Below, piece after piece: positions 8,737 through 17,768 of a DNA stretch of 64,000 nt. Both the position numbers and the translations under genes were made by a program. Position 1 is the stretch's first letter. Every line of letters starts with the position of its first letter. The stretch is from Pantoea sp. AS-PWVM4 (GTDB lineage Bacteria > Pseudomonadota > Gammaproteobacteria > Enterobacterales > Enterobacteriaceae), in the NCBI RefSeq assembly GCF_000468095.1, contig NZ_ASZC01000007.1, positions 62,001 through 126,000 on the forward strand, in the 5' to 3' direction. The notes under the pieces are model-generated. The model ran no database searches and was not told the DNA's origin. It saw only the letters and a program-made list of their open reading frames with translations.

Positions 8737-9477
8737 ATGAGCCATAACCCCCTGAATCAATCATCACGTCGGATATTATTGAAACATACCCTTGCTGTAT
8801 CCGCTCTCTCGATCACTGGACTGGCAGGTTTATTAGTGCCCACTATCAGCCTGGCCGCATCGCTTAGCAAAGCAGAACGCGATGCGATGACGCCTGATCA
8901 GGTTATTGAGCATTTCAGGCAGGGCAATGCCCGTTTCAGGGAAAACCGTCCTGCAAAACATGATTATCTGGCGCAGAAACGCAGCAGCGCAGCAGGCCAG
9001 TATCCGGCAGCAGTGATCCTCAGTTGCATTGACTCGCGCGCACCGGCTGAGATTTTGCTGGATGCCGGGATAGGGGAGACGTTTAATGCTCGCGTTGCGG
9101 GCAATATCAGCAACCGGGACATTTTGGGTAGTATGGAATTTGCTTGTGCAGTTGCCGGAGCGAAGTTAGTACTGGTTATGGGCCACACCAGCTGTGGTGC
9201 GGTTCGGGGCGCAATTGATAATGCAGAGTTAGGCAATCTGACGGGGTTGCTCGATGAAATTAAACCCGCAATTGAAAAAACAAAATACAGTGGTGAGCGT
9301 AAAGGCAGTAATTACGATTTTGTTGATGCGGTTGCCAGGCAAAATGTCGAAATGACGATTTTAAATATTCGAAAAAATAGCTCGGTGCTGAAAAGTCTGG
9401 AAGACGAGAAAAAGATTAAAATTGTTGGCAGCATGTATCACCTCGTGGGTGGCAAGGTTGATTTTTTTGAGGTGTGA
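8737..9477 (+). CDS. exported beta-class carbonic anhydrase
   Basis: Converts CO2 to bicarbonate. Zinc ligands are those of the beta class: Cys98-x-Asp100-x-Arg102 (CIDSR) and His151-x2-Cys154 (HTSC), numbered from the first of two tandem ATGs. The N-terminus (SSRRILLKHTLAV, then a hydrophobic stretch ending SLAASL) is a twin-Arg-like or Sec signal, so the enzyme should be periplasmic. AAGGAG ends at 8730, which fits the second ATG (8737, 6-nt spacing) better than the first (8734). It is monocistronic. Cytosolic Can/CynT enzymes lack this leader. It could supply bicarbonate or buffer the periplasm during acid-forming sugar oxidation, but that link is inference. Confidence 0.88.
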   Translation: MSHNPLNQSSRRILLKHTLAVSALSITGLAGLLVPTISLAASLSKAERDAMTPDQVIEHFRQGNARFRENRPAKHDYLAQKRSSAAGQYPAAVILSCIDSRAPAEILLDAGIGETFNARVAGNISNRDILGSMEFACAVAGAKLVLVMGHTSCGAVRGAIDNAELGNLTGLLDEIKPAIEKTKYSGERKGSNYDFVDAVARQNVEMTILNIRKNSSVLKSLEDEKKIKIVGSMYHLVGGKVDFFEV

Positions 9478-9506
9478 AATCTTGCGAGTGAATTATTTTA
9501 TTGGAA

Positions 9507-9543
9507 TTGCCCTGATGGCTCGGAGGCCATGACTTCAGGGCAA
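9507..9543. terminator. hairpin between convergent carbonic anhydrase and dioxygenase genes
   Basis: TTGCCCTGA and TCAGGGCAA are 9-bp inverted arms with an inner TGGC/GCCA pairing. It sits between two converging genes and could act on both strands. There is no long T run. Confidence 0.4.
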
Positions 9544-9688
9544 GACCCGATGATATTTTGTTGGGTGTTAAAAGATTCCCAATAGCTAAAATTTCAAACC
9601 TAAAACCTTCCGTGCCTTCGCATCAAAAATTCTCGGCATGGTCGATTTTTAACCACAGCAGCCTTGGTAGCAGCGCAGCACAAGCCTG

Positions 9689-10669
9689 TCACTCTTCCAG
9701 TTGTTTCGGCGTTGGCGGTGTGCCATGAGTATGGAAAGTTTCGATCGTCTTCAGGCCCCATGCCTGTCCTTTTTTACGCTCGGTTTCCGTCCAGACGACT
9801 GTCTGCCAGTCAGGAGCCAGAATCAGCCGTGCCCCAGAATTTGCCAGCTCAACACGGTTGCCAGCAGGTTCCCATACGTATAAGAAGAATGTGCCCTGAA
9901 TGGCATGCTTATGCGGTCCGGTTTCGATATGTACACCATTTTCGAGAAAGATATCCGCGGCACGCAAAATATCTTCACGGGTATCTGTCGCATAGGTGAC
10001 ATGATGAAGACGAGCATTACCCCCACCATGCTCTTCGGTGCAGGCCAGATCGTATGTTTTATTATTGATCGTGAACCAGCAACCGCCGATGCGTCCGTTA
10101 TCAAGCTGAATCATTTCGGTGACACGCGAGCCGAGGCAGGTTTCCATAAAGGTTTTAAACTCGCTCACATCGGCTGCCAGCAGGTTGAGATGATCGAGAC
10201 GACGTGGGCAAGCGCCGCGGCCATGATAGCGTTGCGCTAAGTTTTTTAATGAAGGGCGCTCAGCCGCATCTGCCTGATAACGTACCGTGTCGTAATAGAT
10301 TTCAAATACGTGTCCGAAGGGATCTGAGAAGCGAAAAGCACGTCCATGTCCAGGTTCATCATCAATCCAGCCAATAACATCATATTTACTGGCCTCGATC
10401 GCCGCCACCCGTCGCATCAACGCGGCCTCTGAACTGGCGCGGTAGGCGATATGGCCCACACCTGTCGTTGAGTGGCGCGTCAGTTTCAGGGTATGGAATT
10501 CGTAGTCATCCCATGCCCTGAGCCAGGCATGGTTCTCATCCTGCGCAGAGACAGTGAGACCATACACGTTGACAAAGAAATCCAGGCTTTCCTCAAATTT
10601 ATTTGAGAACATCTCAACATGTGCCAGGTGTGCAATATCATGACATGGCTCGGCTAAATGGTTTGTCAT
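9689..10669 (-). CDS. catechol 2,3-dioxygenase-like extradiol dioxygenase (VOC family)
   Basis: Type I extradiol dioxygenase of 326 residues made of two VOC modules (about residues 10-130 and 155-285). The active Fe(II) site in the C-terminal module is intact: His160 (RLDHLNLL), His222 (RLHHVTY) and Glu274 (NRVELANSG). It would cleave a catechol or related diol next to its hydroxyls. Neighbouring genes supply no hydrolase, hydratase or aldolase of a meta pathway, so its substrate and partners are not visible. It might act with the flavin monooxygenase at 26231, but that is 15 kb away. It is monocistronic. Confidence 0.85.
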   Translation of the reverse strand: MTNHLAEPCHDIAHLAHVEMFSNKFEESLDFFVNVYGLTVSAQDENHAWLRAWDDYEFHTLKLTRHSTTGVGHIAYRASSEAALMRRVAAIEASKYDVIGWIDDEPGHGRAFRFSDPFGHVFEIYYDTVRYQADAAERPSLKNLAQRYHGRGACPRRLDHLNLLAADVSEFKTFMETCLGSRVTEMIQLDNGRIGGCWFTINNKTYDLACTEEHGGGNARLHHVTYATDTREDILRAADIFLENGVHIETGPHKHAIQGTFFLYVWEPAGNRVELANSGARLILAPDWQTVVWTETERKKGQAWGLKTIETFHTHGTPPTPKQLEE

Positions 10670-11020
10670 TCGAGGCTCCCAAAATCTGATCGTATCGTAG
10701 AGGTTTATTTATCCTTCGGTCAGGGTATCTTTAAGCGGCACTGGAAAGCAGGTGGCTTTCGCTTTTCAGGGTATGAGTTCCATTTATACTGTGACGGATG
10801 TATCACCGGATAGGGGCAAAACGCGGCGGATCGGCGGGAAAATGCCAACAGCGTATAAATTTCATAAATTGATCAGGCAGAGTGGCTGGCGGCAAACTGA
10901 ACAAAGCGTGAGGGCATCTCATGGCCAGATTGACGGATTTCTAAAGAAATCCGTTCCAGATAGCGTTGATTCTGTCGGGTACTGAGATTAAAGCTACAAA
11001 CAATTAAAATGATTTTACCC
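10670..11020. other. 350-bp non-coding stretch with an inverted repeat
   Basis: Holds the promoter side of the minus-strand dioxygenase gene. A perfect inverted repeat at 10933-10954 (ACGGATTTCT / AGGAATCC-type arms, exactly ACGGATTTCT and AGAAATCCGT with AA between) lies nearer the 3' end of the deacylase gene. It lacks a T run. No gene is supported. Confidence 0.35.
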
Positions 11021-11503
11021 TTACCCGAGCAATTTCTGGTTTACATCAACACTCAGGCTCACCCATTTGGCCCCGGTAATGCTGGCCAACTTTTCGGGTG
11101 AGATACGCACCCCTGAGCGTGCATTGCCGCCCGCAGGCAGCACTTCAGGATAACTGAGCAGGCTTTCATCACAGTAAATGTTAACTTCCGGGTTGATGCC
11201 GAATGGGCAGACGCCGCCCGGAGCAAAGCCCGTTTGCATCTCCACCTCATCCGCTGCCAGCATGCGCGCTTTGACACCAAAAAATTCTTTGTATTTTCGG
11301 TTATCCAGTCGCCGATCGCCCGCCATAACCACCAGCACGACCTGGTCATTAACCCGGAAGGACAACGATTTTGCGATTTGTCCATGTTCAACGCCAAATG
11401 CTTCGGCAGCCTGAATCACGGTTGCGGTCGGTGCTTCCAATTCGGTCACGGTAATTTCTGGTGCGTGTGTTTGCAGGAAGCTGCGAACGCGTTGAATCCC
11501 CAT
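11021..11503 (-). CDS. YbaK/EbsC (prolyl-tRNA editing-like) family deacylase
   Basis: Single-domain tRNA_edit protein of 160 residues that hydrolyses misacylated tRNA(Pro) or a related aminoacyl-tRNA. Family marks are the Lys of GQIAKSLSF, the VMAGDRRLD strand, and the loop FAPGGVCPFG. The sequence resembles the free-standing ProX/YeaK-type proteins more than E. coli YbaK. The start is set at 11503 because GGAG lies 6 nt upstream; in-frame ATGs at 11515 and 11560 lengthen it without conserved residues. It stands alone between convergent and co-oriented neighbours. Editing specificity cannot be read by eye. Confidence 0.82.
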   Translation of the reverse strand: MGIQRVRSFLQTHAPEITVTELEAPTATVIQAAEAFGVEHGQIAKSLSFRVNDQVVLVVMAGDRRLDNRKYKEFFGVKARMLAADEVEMQTGFAPGGVCPFGINPEVNIYCDESLLSYPEVLPAGGNARSGVRISPEKLASITGAKWVSLSVDVNQKLLG

Positions 11504-11660
11504 ATTGCTCTCCATGTTGCTGATTTCAGCTCGACGATATGATGAAAGAAAGCTCATCATTGTTATGAAATCAGATCGTTTTCTGTTTTACCAGTCCGGC
11601 AACGGGATCTAACTTTCTCATTTCCTGCTATTTAGATTAATTGTGGTGGTGGAGGTATTC

Positions 11661-13085
11661 TCAAATCGTCGGGATTTTCATGCGTTCGTGTCCTCCGCGC
11701 ATTTTGGCTAAGGCGACTTTTTCAATATCCTCCAGTGAGACCCCCCTGGTTTCTGGCACGAATTTCACCAGGAAGACATAACAGACGACGTTGAAACCGA
11801 CGAACAACCACATGGAGAATGCACCATTAAAGTGGCTTTGCAGCCAGGCATTATCATTGACGATGGGGAACAGTAGGGTGATCACGAAATTCGCGACCCA
11901 CATCAGACTCACTGCCAGACTCATTCCCAGGTTACGGATTTTTTCCGGGAATATCTCTGAAATAAGCACCCATGCACCTGCCCCCCATCCCATGGCGAAG
12001 CACACCATAAATAACAGGATGCCAAACACCGTCAAATAGCCTGAGTCGTGGGTATACAGACCCCATGAAGCAATCAGAAGTCCACATGTGGCGCCAACCG
12101 TGCCGATTTTCATCACCGGAAGACGACCAAAACGATCAAACAGATTCATGCCAATAAAGCCACCGATACCATTTGCCACGGCAATAAAAATCGTCTGAAA
12201 AAGCACCGCATCCTTACTGGTTGAACCCTGCTCAAGTACGAGTGGCGCGTAATAGTTCATCACGTTAATGCCGGTAAATTGTTGTAGCACGGCGATCAAA
12301 ACCCCAACCGCCAGAATGAAGCGCAATACGGGTGTGTCTGGCGTCATGCCTTTGACTTTCGCGCCGGCATTGCGTGCCTGCTGCGCGGAGAAGATTTGCT
12401 GTGCTTCTGTGGTATTAAATTCAGGGTAGATGCGGTTATACAGTTTGATGGCGTGCTGGTGTCGGTTGTGGCGCAGACTCCATTGCGGAGACTCTGGCAT
12501 GATAACACTGAGCAGCAGCATCAGAACCGAGGGGACTAACTGAGATCCCATCATCCATCGCCAACCGACATCCTGCATCCAGCTATCTTCCATTCCTCGG
12601 GCGATTGCATAGTTCACGATAAAGACCCCCAGCACCCCCACGACCATTGCCAGGTTAAACAGACCTGAGCACCGCGCTCTGATAGATGTTGGGGCAACTT
12701 CCGACATGTACATCGGAGCCACTGTTCCGGCGACGCCAACAGCAAATCCACATAGCAGACGGCCGAACCAAAACATGTCGAATGAGTTCGTCAGGGAACA
12801 GAGCAGGGAAGTGCAGATAAACACGATGGATGAGATGCACAACGAGGCTTTGCGACCGATCTTCTCCGCAATGGAACCCGCCAGCAATGCGCCAACAGTC
12901 GCACCGGCGATAATGCTGGAGACTGCCCAGCCCACTTCGGCAGGTGAGAGAGCAAAATGCACTTTTACCGGTGACAGGGCACCAGAGATGACCGCAGTTG
13001 AATAACCGAACATCAGTCCTCCCAGCGATGCGCAACAACATATGAGGTAGACGTAGCCCGCATTAAATTTTTTTTCGTATGACAT
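11661..13085 (-). CDS. MFS sugar porter (IolT/XylE/GalP type)
   Basis: Twelve-helix inner-membrane sugar:H+ symporter of 474 residues. It shows the sugar-porter fingerprints: GYSTAVISGAL in TM1, GRKAS in the 2-3 loop, the R-G-type motif after TM4, PESPQW at the end of TM6, QQFTGINVMNYYAP in TM7, and PETRGVSLEDIE at the C-terminus. A GGGGGTT stretch precedes the ATG. It is divergent from the TIM-barrel gene at 13459 across a 373-bp control region with a CRP-like site. With an IolE-like enzyme nearby, a cyclitol or its keto form is a reasonable cargo, but xylose or galactose cannot be excluded. Confidence 0.87.
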   Translation of the reverse strand: MSYEKKFNAGYVYLICCCASLGGLMFGYSTAVISGALSPVKVHFALSPAEVGWAVSSIIAGATVGALLAGSIAEKIGRKASLCISSIVFICTSLLCSLTNSFDMFWFGRLLCGFAVGVAGTVAPMYMSEVAPTSIRARCSGLFNLAMVVGVLGVFIVNYAIARGMEDSWMQDVGWRWMMGSQLVPSVLMLLLSVIMPESPQWSLRHNRHQHAIKLYNRIYPEFNTTEAQQIFSAQQARNAGAKVKGMTPDTPVLRFILAVGVLIAVLQQFTGINVMNYYAPLVLEQGSTSKDAVLFQTIFIAVANGIGGFIGMNLFDRFGRLPVMKIGTVGATCGLLIASWGLYTHDSGYLTVFGILLFMVCFAMGWGAGAWVLISEIFPEKIRNLGMSLAVSLMWVANFVITLLFPIVNDNAWLQSHFNGAFSMWLFVGFNVVCYVFLVKFVPETRGVSLEDIEKVALAKMRGGHERMKIPTI

Positions 13086-13458
13086 GAGATAACCCCCGAT
13101 TCACCATTCCTGGTTTGCAGCCCACCAGGAATCAACTGTGATAGCTCGATTGCCGTTCGCTGTGCTGCCCACCCCGCAACATGAGACATCTCGCGAGAGA
13201 TGCAAATGATGCATTAGTGATCATGTTTACCTCTTCGAATCGCAACTCAAATGATCATTTATGTGTCAATTTTATGATCGCCTTCACATATGAGAAATGA
13301 AAATGCCATTTGTGTATTTTTTAAAATATACGTTTTAGTAGTATCAGCCTGAGCTTACTCAACATATCAGGTGAGACTGCGGTTAAAACTCCTCATACCC
13401 AGAGCAGTCGCAGCACCTGGTTGTCTCCACTCTGTCCCTGAACATAAGAGGTAATATC
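13086..13458. promoter_or_regulatory. divergent control region with CRP-like site and dyads
   Basis: AT-rich intergenic DNA between the sugar porter and the TIM-barrel operon. At 13273-13288, TATGA-N6-TCACA matches the CRP consensus at 9 of 10 core positions. A palindrome CATCTCGCGAGAGATG lies at 13187-13202 nearer the porter start. An imperfect AT palindrome lies at 13314-13331. AGAGGT before 13459 is the ribosome-binding site. These fit glucose-repressible, specifically regulated expression. The LacI protein at 17972 is a candidate regulator. Confidence 0.5.
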
Positions 13459-14283
13459 ATGATTACATCTCTGCATGGCATTTCAACAATGCACGGAAAT
13501 CTTATTACTGACATACGGTTAGCTAAAGAAGCAGGTTTTAATTCCCTGGAGGTTTTTTATCCAAAATTTGTCAGATATCTGGAAAATGGTGGTACAACAG
13601 CAGAGTTAAAGAAAAAGATTAAAGACGCCGGATTAACTGTTTCATTTTTAAGTGCTCTGGACCATATTGAGCGTTTTACAACAAACGACCGGATTGCACT
13701 GCTTGAAGAGGCAGAAAAAATTACCCGCGAAGCGGTGGAGATTGGCACTGATACCGTCATGGTGCTGCCAAGGAAGGGTATTGATCATCTGTCTGATGCT
13801 GAAATTATGGACATCATGACTGACAATATCGCAGCAATAGCCACTATTGGTGAGCGCCACGGCATACGCTATATGATTGAATTACCGGCATTTACAAAAT
13901 TCAGAACCTTAAAGCAAGGTCTTGAGGTTATTGAGCGTGTCGGTAAGAAAAATGTAGGGATCGTTGTTGATTTCTGGCACTTCTATGCCGCAGGTTGTAC
14001 GCCTGAAGAGGTTAGCCGGATGAATAAAGATCATATTTTCGGCGTGCATTTCTGCGATGGTCGCGTCCCCAAAAATGAAGGCGACACCTGGGATGAAACC
14101 ATCCTGCGCTCCTGTATGCCGGGCGAGGGTGAAATAGATTTAACGCGTTGGTCACAGGCCGTGAAGGCGACAGGTTTCAATGGTGCCTGGTCGGTTGAAT
14201 TAATCAGCCCTGCGTTATGGGAAAAAGACAGCAGCGAACTCACCACGGCACTTTGCCAGTCTCTTAAGCAATACGCCGCTTAA
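13459..14283 (+). CDS. sugar phosphate isomerase/epimerase-like TIM-barrel protein
   Basis: AP-endonuclease-2 type TIM barrel of 274 residues. The metal-ligand set of the superfamily is present: Glu141 (MIELPAF), Asp171 and His174 (VVDFWHFY), His197 (GVHFCD) and Glu247 (WSVELIS). The fold covers xylose isomerase-like epimerases, IolE, IolI and 3-dehydroshikimate dehydratases. It is followed after a hairpin by a second, IolE-like barrel. An isomerase (IolI-like) or dehydratase role on a keto-cyclitol or keto-sugar is plausible. I cannot choose between them. Confidence 0.8.
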   Translation: MITSLHGISTMHGNLITDIRLAKEAGFNSLEVFYPKFVRYLENGGTTAELKKKIKDAGLTVSFLSALDHIERFTTNDRIALLEEAEKITREAVEIGTDTVMVLPRKGIDHLSDAEIMDIMTDNIAAIATIGERHGIRYMIELPAFTKFRTLKQGLEVIERVGKKNVGIVVDFWHFYAAGCTPEEVSRMNKDHIFGVHFCDGRVPKNEGDTWDETILRSCMPGEGEIDLTRWSQAVKATGFNGAWSVELISPALWEKDSSELTTALCQSLKQYAA

Positions 14284-14302
14284 TTACTCAAGCAACTTCA
14301 GA

Positions 14303-14336
14303 GCGCATCCGGGTTAATTCATCCGGGTGTGCTTTC
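14303..14336 (+). terminator. hairpin with T-rich tail between the two TIM-barrel genes
   Basis: GCGCATCCGGGT and ATCCGGGTGTGC pair over 12 positions with three G-T wobbles around a 6-base loop, followed by TTTCTATT. It may terminate or attenuate between the two genes. It supports placing the next start at 14356. Confidence 0.5.
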
Positions 14337-14355
14337 TATTGTGAGAAAAAATGCT

Positions 14356-15255
14356 ATGACCCACATAAATAAGCAGCCTGTTCAAATTGCAATCAGCCCG
14401 TTATCCTGGGCAAATGAGGTTATTGAGGAATTTGGCAAAGAGGCTACGGCTGAAATATGCCTCAATGGCGCAGCAGCGGCGGGTTATGACGGCGTAGAGA
14501 TGAGTCGTCTTTTCCCCAAAAATGCATCAGATCTGGCACTGCTCCTGCAAAAATACCGGTTAGCGCATGCTTCGGGTTGGCACAGTGGATTTCTTGCTGA
14601 ACGTAGCGTTGATGAGGAACTCGCTGCTGTTGGGGCCTTCGCCTCGTTACTGAAAGATACGGGAGTGAAGGTCATGGTTTATGGCGAATGCGGTCATATG
14701 CCTGAACATGCGCTCGATATTGGTATGAGCGGAAGACTGCGCTTAACATCCGCCCAGTTCGAGGCGTATGGCGACAAACTGACGGCTTTTGCTGATGCGC
14801 TCAAGGCGCGTTACGGGCTTGGTTTGGCTTATCACCATCACTTGATGATGGTGGCTGAGACGCTGGATGAAGTGAGATCAGTCATGGCCGCCACAGGCGC
14901 ATCGGTTGGGTTACTGCTGGACACCGGACATGCCTTCTCCGCAGGATTTGATTACACCCATTTGCTGGAAGAATTTGGTGATCGTATCAACCATATTCAT
15001 CTTAAAGATATCCGACAGGATATTTTGCAGCAGGTTCGCCAGCATGACCTCAGCTTTAACGATGGAGTAAGAAAGGGGATGTTTACCGTGCCGGGTGATG
15101 GCGATGTCGATTTCGCGCCACTTGCGCAATTCGTTAAATCCAGCGGCTATCAGGGTTGGATGGTGGTTGAAGCTGAACAGGATCCCTCACTGGAACCACC
15201 AGAAGTGACGGTCACCAGAGCGCGAAGGTTTATCCAAAAAACATTTAACCTGTGA
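14356..15255 (+). CDS. IolE-like TIM-barrel dehydratase/isomerase
   Basis: TIM barrel of 299 residues from the ATG at 14356 (an ATG at 14329 lies inside a hairpin arm). It has the hallmarks of 2-keto-myo-inositol dehydratase: ISPLSWANE near the N-terminus, AYHHHLM, metal-ligand Asp189-Thr-Gly-His192, His215 in NHIHLKDIR, the segment GMFTVPGDGDVDF, and Glu272 in MVVEAEQDP. IolE removes water from scyllo-inosose to give a diketone. No iolD, iolC, iolB or iolG genes are in the window. The pathway therefore either differs from canonical inositol breakdown or completes elsewhere. Confidence 0.78.
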   Translation: MTHINKQPVQIAISPLSWANEVIEEFGKEATAEICLNGAAAAGYDGVEMSRLFPKNASDLALLLQKYRLAHASGWHSGFLAERSVDEELAAVGAFASLLKDTGVKVMVYGECGHMPEHALDIGMSGRLRLTSAQFEAYGDKLTAFADALKARYGLGLAYHHHLMMVAETLDEVRSVMAATGASVGLLLDTGHAFSAGFDYTHLLEEFGDRINHIHLKDIRQDILQQVRQHDLSFNDGVRKGMFTVPGDGDVDFAPLAQFVKSSGYQGWMVVEAEQDPSLEPPEVTVTRARRFIQKTFNL

Positions 15256-15258
15256 AGG

Positions 15259-15281
15259 AATGCCCGGCACTGCCGGGCATT
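15259..15281. terminator. bidirectional terminator between convergent genes
   Basis: AATGCCCGGC and GCCGGGCATT form a perfect 10-bp stem around ACT. It lies between the stop of the IolE-like gene and the stop of the PQQ dehydrogenase gene. Confidence 0.8.
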
Positions 15282-15290
15282 GTCTTTGCG

Positions 15291-17711
15291 TTATGGCAAC
15301 GCGTAAGCCATAACGTAATCACCGCGATTTTTGTTGGTACCGGTGCGGGTCGCACCACCATCCACCACCACGATATACTGCTTACCATCCTTGCCGATGT
15401 AACTCATGGGTACACCCTGACCGCCGACAGGCAGACGTGAGCGCCAGAGCTCTTTACCCGTATCGTTGTCCAGCGCGCGTACATAGTAATCCAGCGAGCC
15501 GTGGAAGAATGTCAGTCCACCGCCAGTGACCAATGGGCCGCCCAGCGTAGGCATGCCGATCGGGATATAAAGGTGTGGCACGACACCCTCTCCCGGGAAG
15601 ATGCCGTGGATAGGTGCATCCTGGATACTGCCCATTGGCACCTGCCACTTGGTTTTTCCGGTAGCCAAATCGATAGCCGTCATGCTGCCAAAAGGCGGTT
15701 TGAAGCATGGCGTACCGAGCGGCGAGAGGAACATTGAACGTTCCACGCCCCAGGGCGTGCCTTTCTGCTCAGAATATTCACCTTCGGTGGAGGGCACCAG
15801 GCCATGTTTAGCCGCTTCCTCGCGCTTGATGAACTGCCCCCACATCGCCATACGAATATCGTTGACGATCAGCGTGCCAGTTGAGGCATCCAGAGCGCCG
15901 CCACCCCAGTTAAATCCACCGTAATAACCCGGCCAGATCAGGGTGCGTTGTTTATCTGAAAGCGGCGTCCACTCGCCTTCCCAGCGCATTTTCTTAAATT
16001 CGATGCGGCAATAGAGTTGATCGAAAAGTGTCGCTCCCCACATATCTCCCTCTTTCAACGGCTGGACGCCGACTGAAATTGAAGAATAAGGTTGGGTATC
16101 TGCCACTTTCATACCGGGCATCGCATCGGTGGGGACTTTACGGTATTCCACTGGCGCGACAGGTTTGCCATTACGACGATCGAGGATAAAAATCTGTCCA
16201 CGTTTTGTTAGCTGAATAACGACCGGTGTTGTCGTGCCATCTTTATTTGGCATGTCGTACAGGATGGGCTGTGACGAAACATCGTAGTCAAACTGATCCT
16301 GATTAGCCGTGCGGAAATGCCAACGCAACTTGCCGGTTTTTAACTCAATTGCGATGATTGCGTCGTTAAATTCATCTGAATAGGGATGGCGGTTGCCGGT
16401 CCAGAAATCTGGCGTCTGGTTACCGGTTGGGAAATATGCCAGGCCAAGCTTCGGATCATAGGAGGCTGTACCCCAGAAGTTAGGTGACTCTGGTGCATAA
16501 TTTTCTCCTGGTGGTAGCGGTGTGCTGTTGTCAGGGCGTGCCGGATCAAAGGCCCAGAGAATCTTGCCGGTACGAACATCAAAACCACGCACCACACCTG
16601 AAGGTTCGCCGGTAGACATGTTGTCATTTAGCTTACCGCCAATCATGATCACGCCGTCAGCGACAAGCGGTGCGGAGGTCAGGTAATAGGAACCGCCCTC
16701 AGGACTTGAACCGATACCCGCGGTCAAATCGACATAGCCCTGGTTACCAAAAGTCGCGCAAAGTTTGCCGGTTGCAGCATCCAGTTCGAACAGTCGGCCA
16801 TCGTTGGTGGTGCTTACGATACGCTTGCGGCATTCATTCAGTGTGGCGGGCGCTACAGCAGATGCACCAGGTGTGGCTGGCGTGTTTGAGGACGTATCGG
16901 CAGAGAGGTCAACATAGCTCACGCCGCGGCAGCGTTTCCAGCCCTTGTTACTGTCCGTCACCTTCATTTTAGGGTCGAAGCGCCAGCGCTCTTTACCCGT
17001 CGTGGGATCCAGTGCGATAACTTTATTGAGCGGGGTGCACAGGTACATCGTATCCTCAATTTTGAGGGGGGTAACCTGATACTCTGAGCCATCAATTGCC
17101 AGGTCGCCAGTGCGGTAGGTCCAGGCGAGTTTCAGGTCCTTAACATTGGTTTTGTTGATTTGGTCAAACTGCGCATATTTGTCACCGCCGAGGTTTCTGC
17201 CCCATGCCGGCCAGTCATTACCATCCATCTTACCTGCATCCGGATGAACAACTTTGGCGTTTTCGCCAGATGCCTCAACCTGAGCGTGAGGAACAAACAT
17301 ACCTGCGATCAGAGCTACAAATCCGGCAGCGTAAACGCCGCTTACCGCTAATGAAGCTTTGCAGCCTACAGGCTGAGTGCCATCTTTCCGGCGTAGCTGG
17401 GGGATGCACAGCGAGACAAGTACGCCAAAGGCGATGAAAACAATAACGCGCGGCAGAAATTGCCAGAAATCTGTACCTGTTTCCCAGATCGCCCATGCAA
17501 TGGCAATCAACGTCATCAACAGGGTCAATGTCCAGGCGAAAAATTGTTTACGTACCAGAAGGTAACCGGTTAAAAGCCAGACAAGGCCAGTGAAGAGGTA
17601 AAACCAGGATCCTCCCAACACCGCAAGATAACCACCTCCTGCTGTCAGTAAGATCCCTGCCAGAGCAACCACCGCCCCAATGAGAGGGGGGAACCATCCT
17701 GTTTTTCTCAT
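15291..17711 (-). CDS. membrane-bound PQQ-dependent dehydrogenase (glucose/quinate/shikimate family)
   Basis: About 806 residues: five hydrophobic helices in the first 140 residues, then an eight-bladed periplasmic propeller that binds PQQ and Ca2+ and passes electrons to ubiquinone. It aligns along its length with E. coli Gcd: DWPAWGRNLGGDKYAQFDQIN, the catalytic-Asp segment FDYDVSSQP, the PQQ-site Lys in QLTKRGQIFILDRR, and the C-terminal VVDGGATRTGTN. Where I recall E. coli Gcd having CTAHQ (His262, glucose binding), this protein has CTPLN, so glucose may not be its substrate. The start is set at the ATG at 17711; a GTG lies 5 codons upstream. A near-consensus Fur box sits about 60 bp upstream. 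Confidence 0.88.
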   Translation of the reverse strand: MRKTGWFPPLIGAVVALAGILLTAGGGYLAVLGGSWFYLFTGLVWLLTGYLLVRKQFFAWTLTLLMTLIAIAWAIWETGTDFWQFLPRVIVFIAFGVLVSLCIPQLRRKDGTQPVGCKASLAVSGVYAAGFVALIAGMFVPHAQVEASGENAKVVHPDAGKMDGNDWPAWGRNLGGDKYAQFDQINKTNVKDLKLAWTYRTGDLAIDGSEYQVTPLKIEDTMYLCTPLNKVIALDPTTGKERWRFDPKMKVTDSNKGWKRCRGVSYVDLSADTSSNTPATPGASAVAPATLNECRKRIVSTTNDGRLFELDAATGKLCATFGNQGYVDLTAGIGSSPEGGSYYLTSAPLVADGVIMIGGKLNDNMSTGEPSGVVRGFDVRTGKILWAFDPARPDNSTPLPPGENYAPESPNFWGTASYDPKLGLAYFPTGNQTPDFWTGNRHPYSDEFNDAIIAIELKTGKLRWHFRTANQDQFDYDVSSQPILYDMPNKDGTTTPVVIQLTKRGQIFILDRRNGKPVAPVEYRKVPTDAMPGMKVADTQPYSSISVGVQPLKEGDMWGATLFDQLYCRIEFKKMRWEGEWTPLSDKQRTLIWPGYYGGFNWGGGALDASTGTLIVNDIRMAMWGQFIKREEAAKHGLVPSTEGEYSEQKGTPWGVERSMFLSPLGTPCFKPPFGSMTAIDLATGKTKWQVPMGSIQDAPIHGIFPGEGVVPHLYIPIGMPTLGGPLVTGGGLTFFHGSLDYYVRALDNDTGKELWRSRLPVGGQGVPMSYIGKDGKQYIVVVDGGATRTGTNKNRGDYVMAYALP

Positions 17712-17768
17712 TTCAAATATGTCCACTTAAGATATTGAATGAGGCCGAACGTCAGCCCTATACCGCCT

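Noticed and set aside
10752..10985. 77-codon + strand ORF between the dioxygenase and deacylase genes
   Set aside because: No ribosome-binding site, low-complexity unrecognised text, and it spans the promoter of the divergent dioxygenase gene.
15291..17711. Naming the PQQ enzyme gcd
   Set aside because: The glucose-site His is replaced and the neighbours point to another substrate, so a symbol would overstate the evidence.
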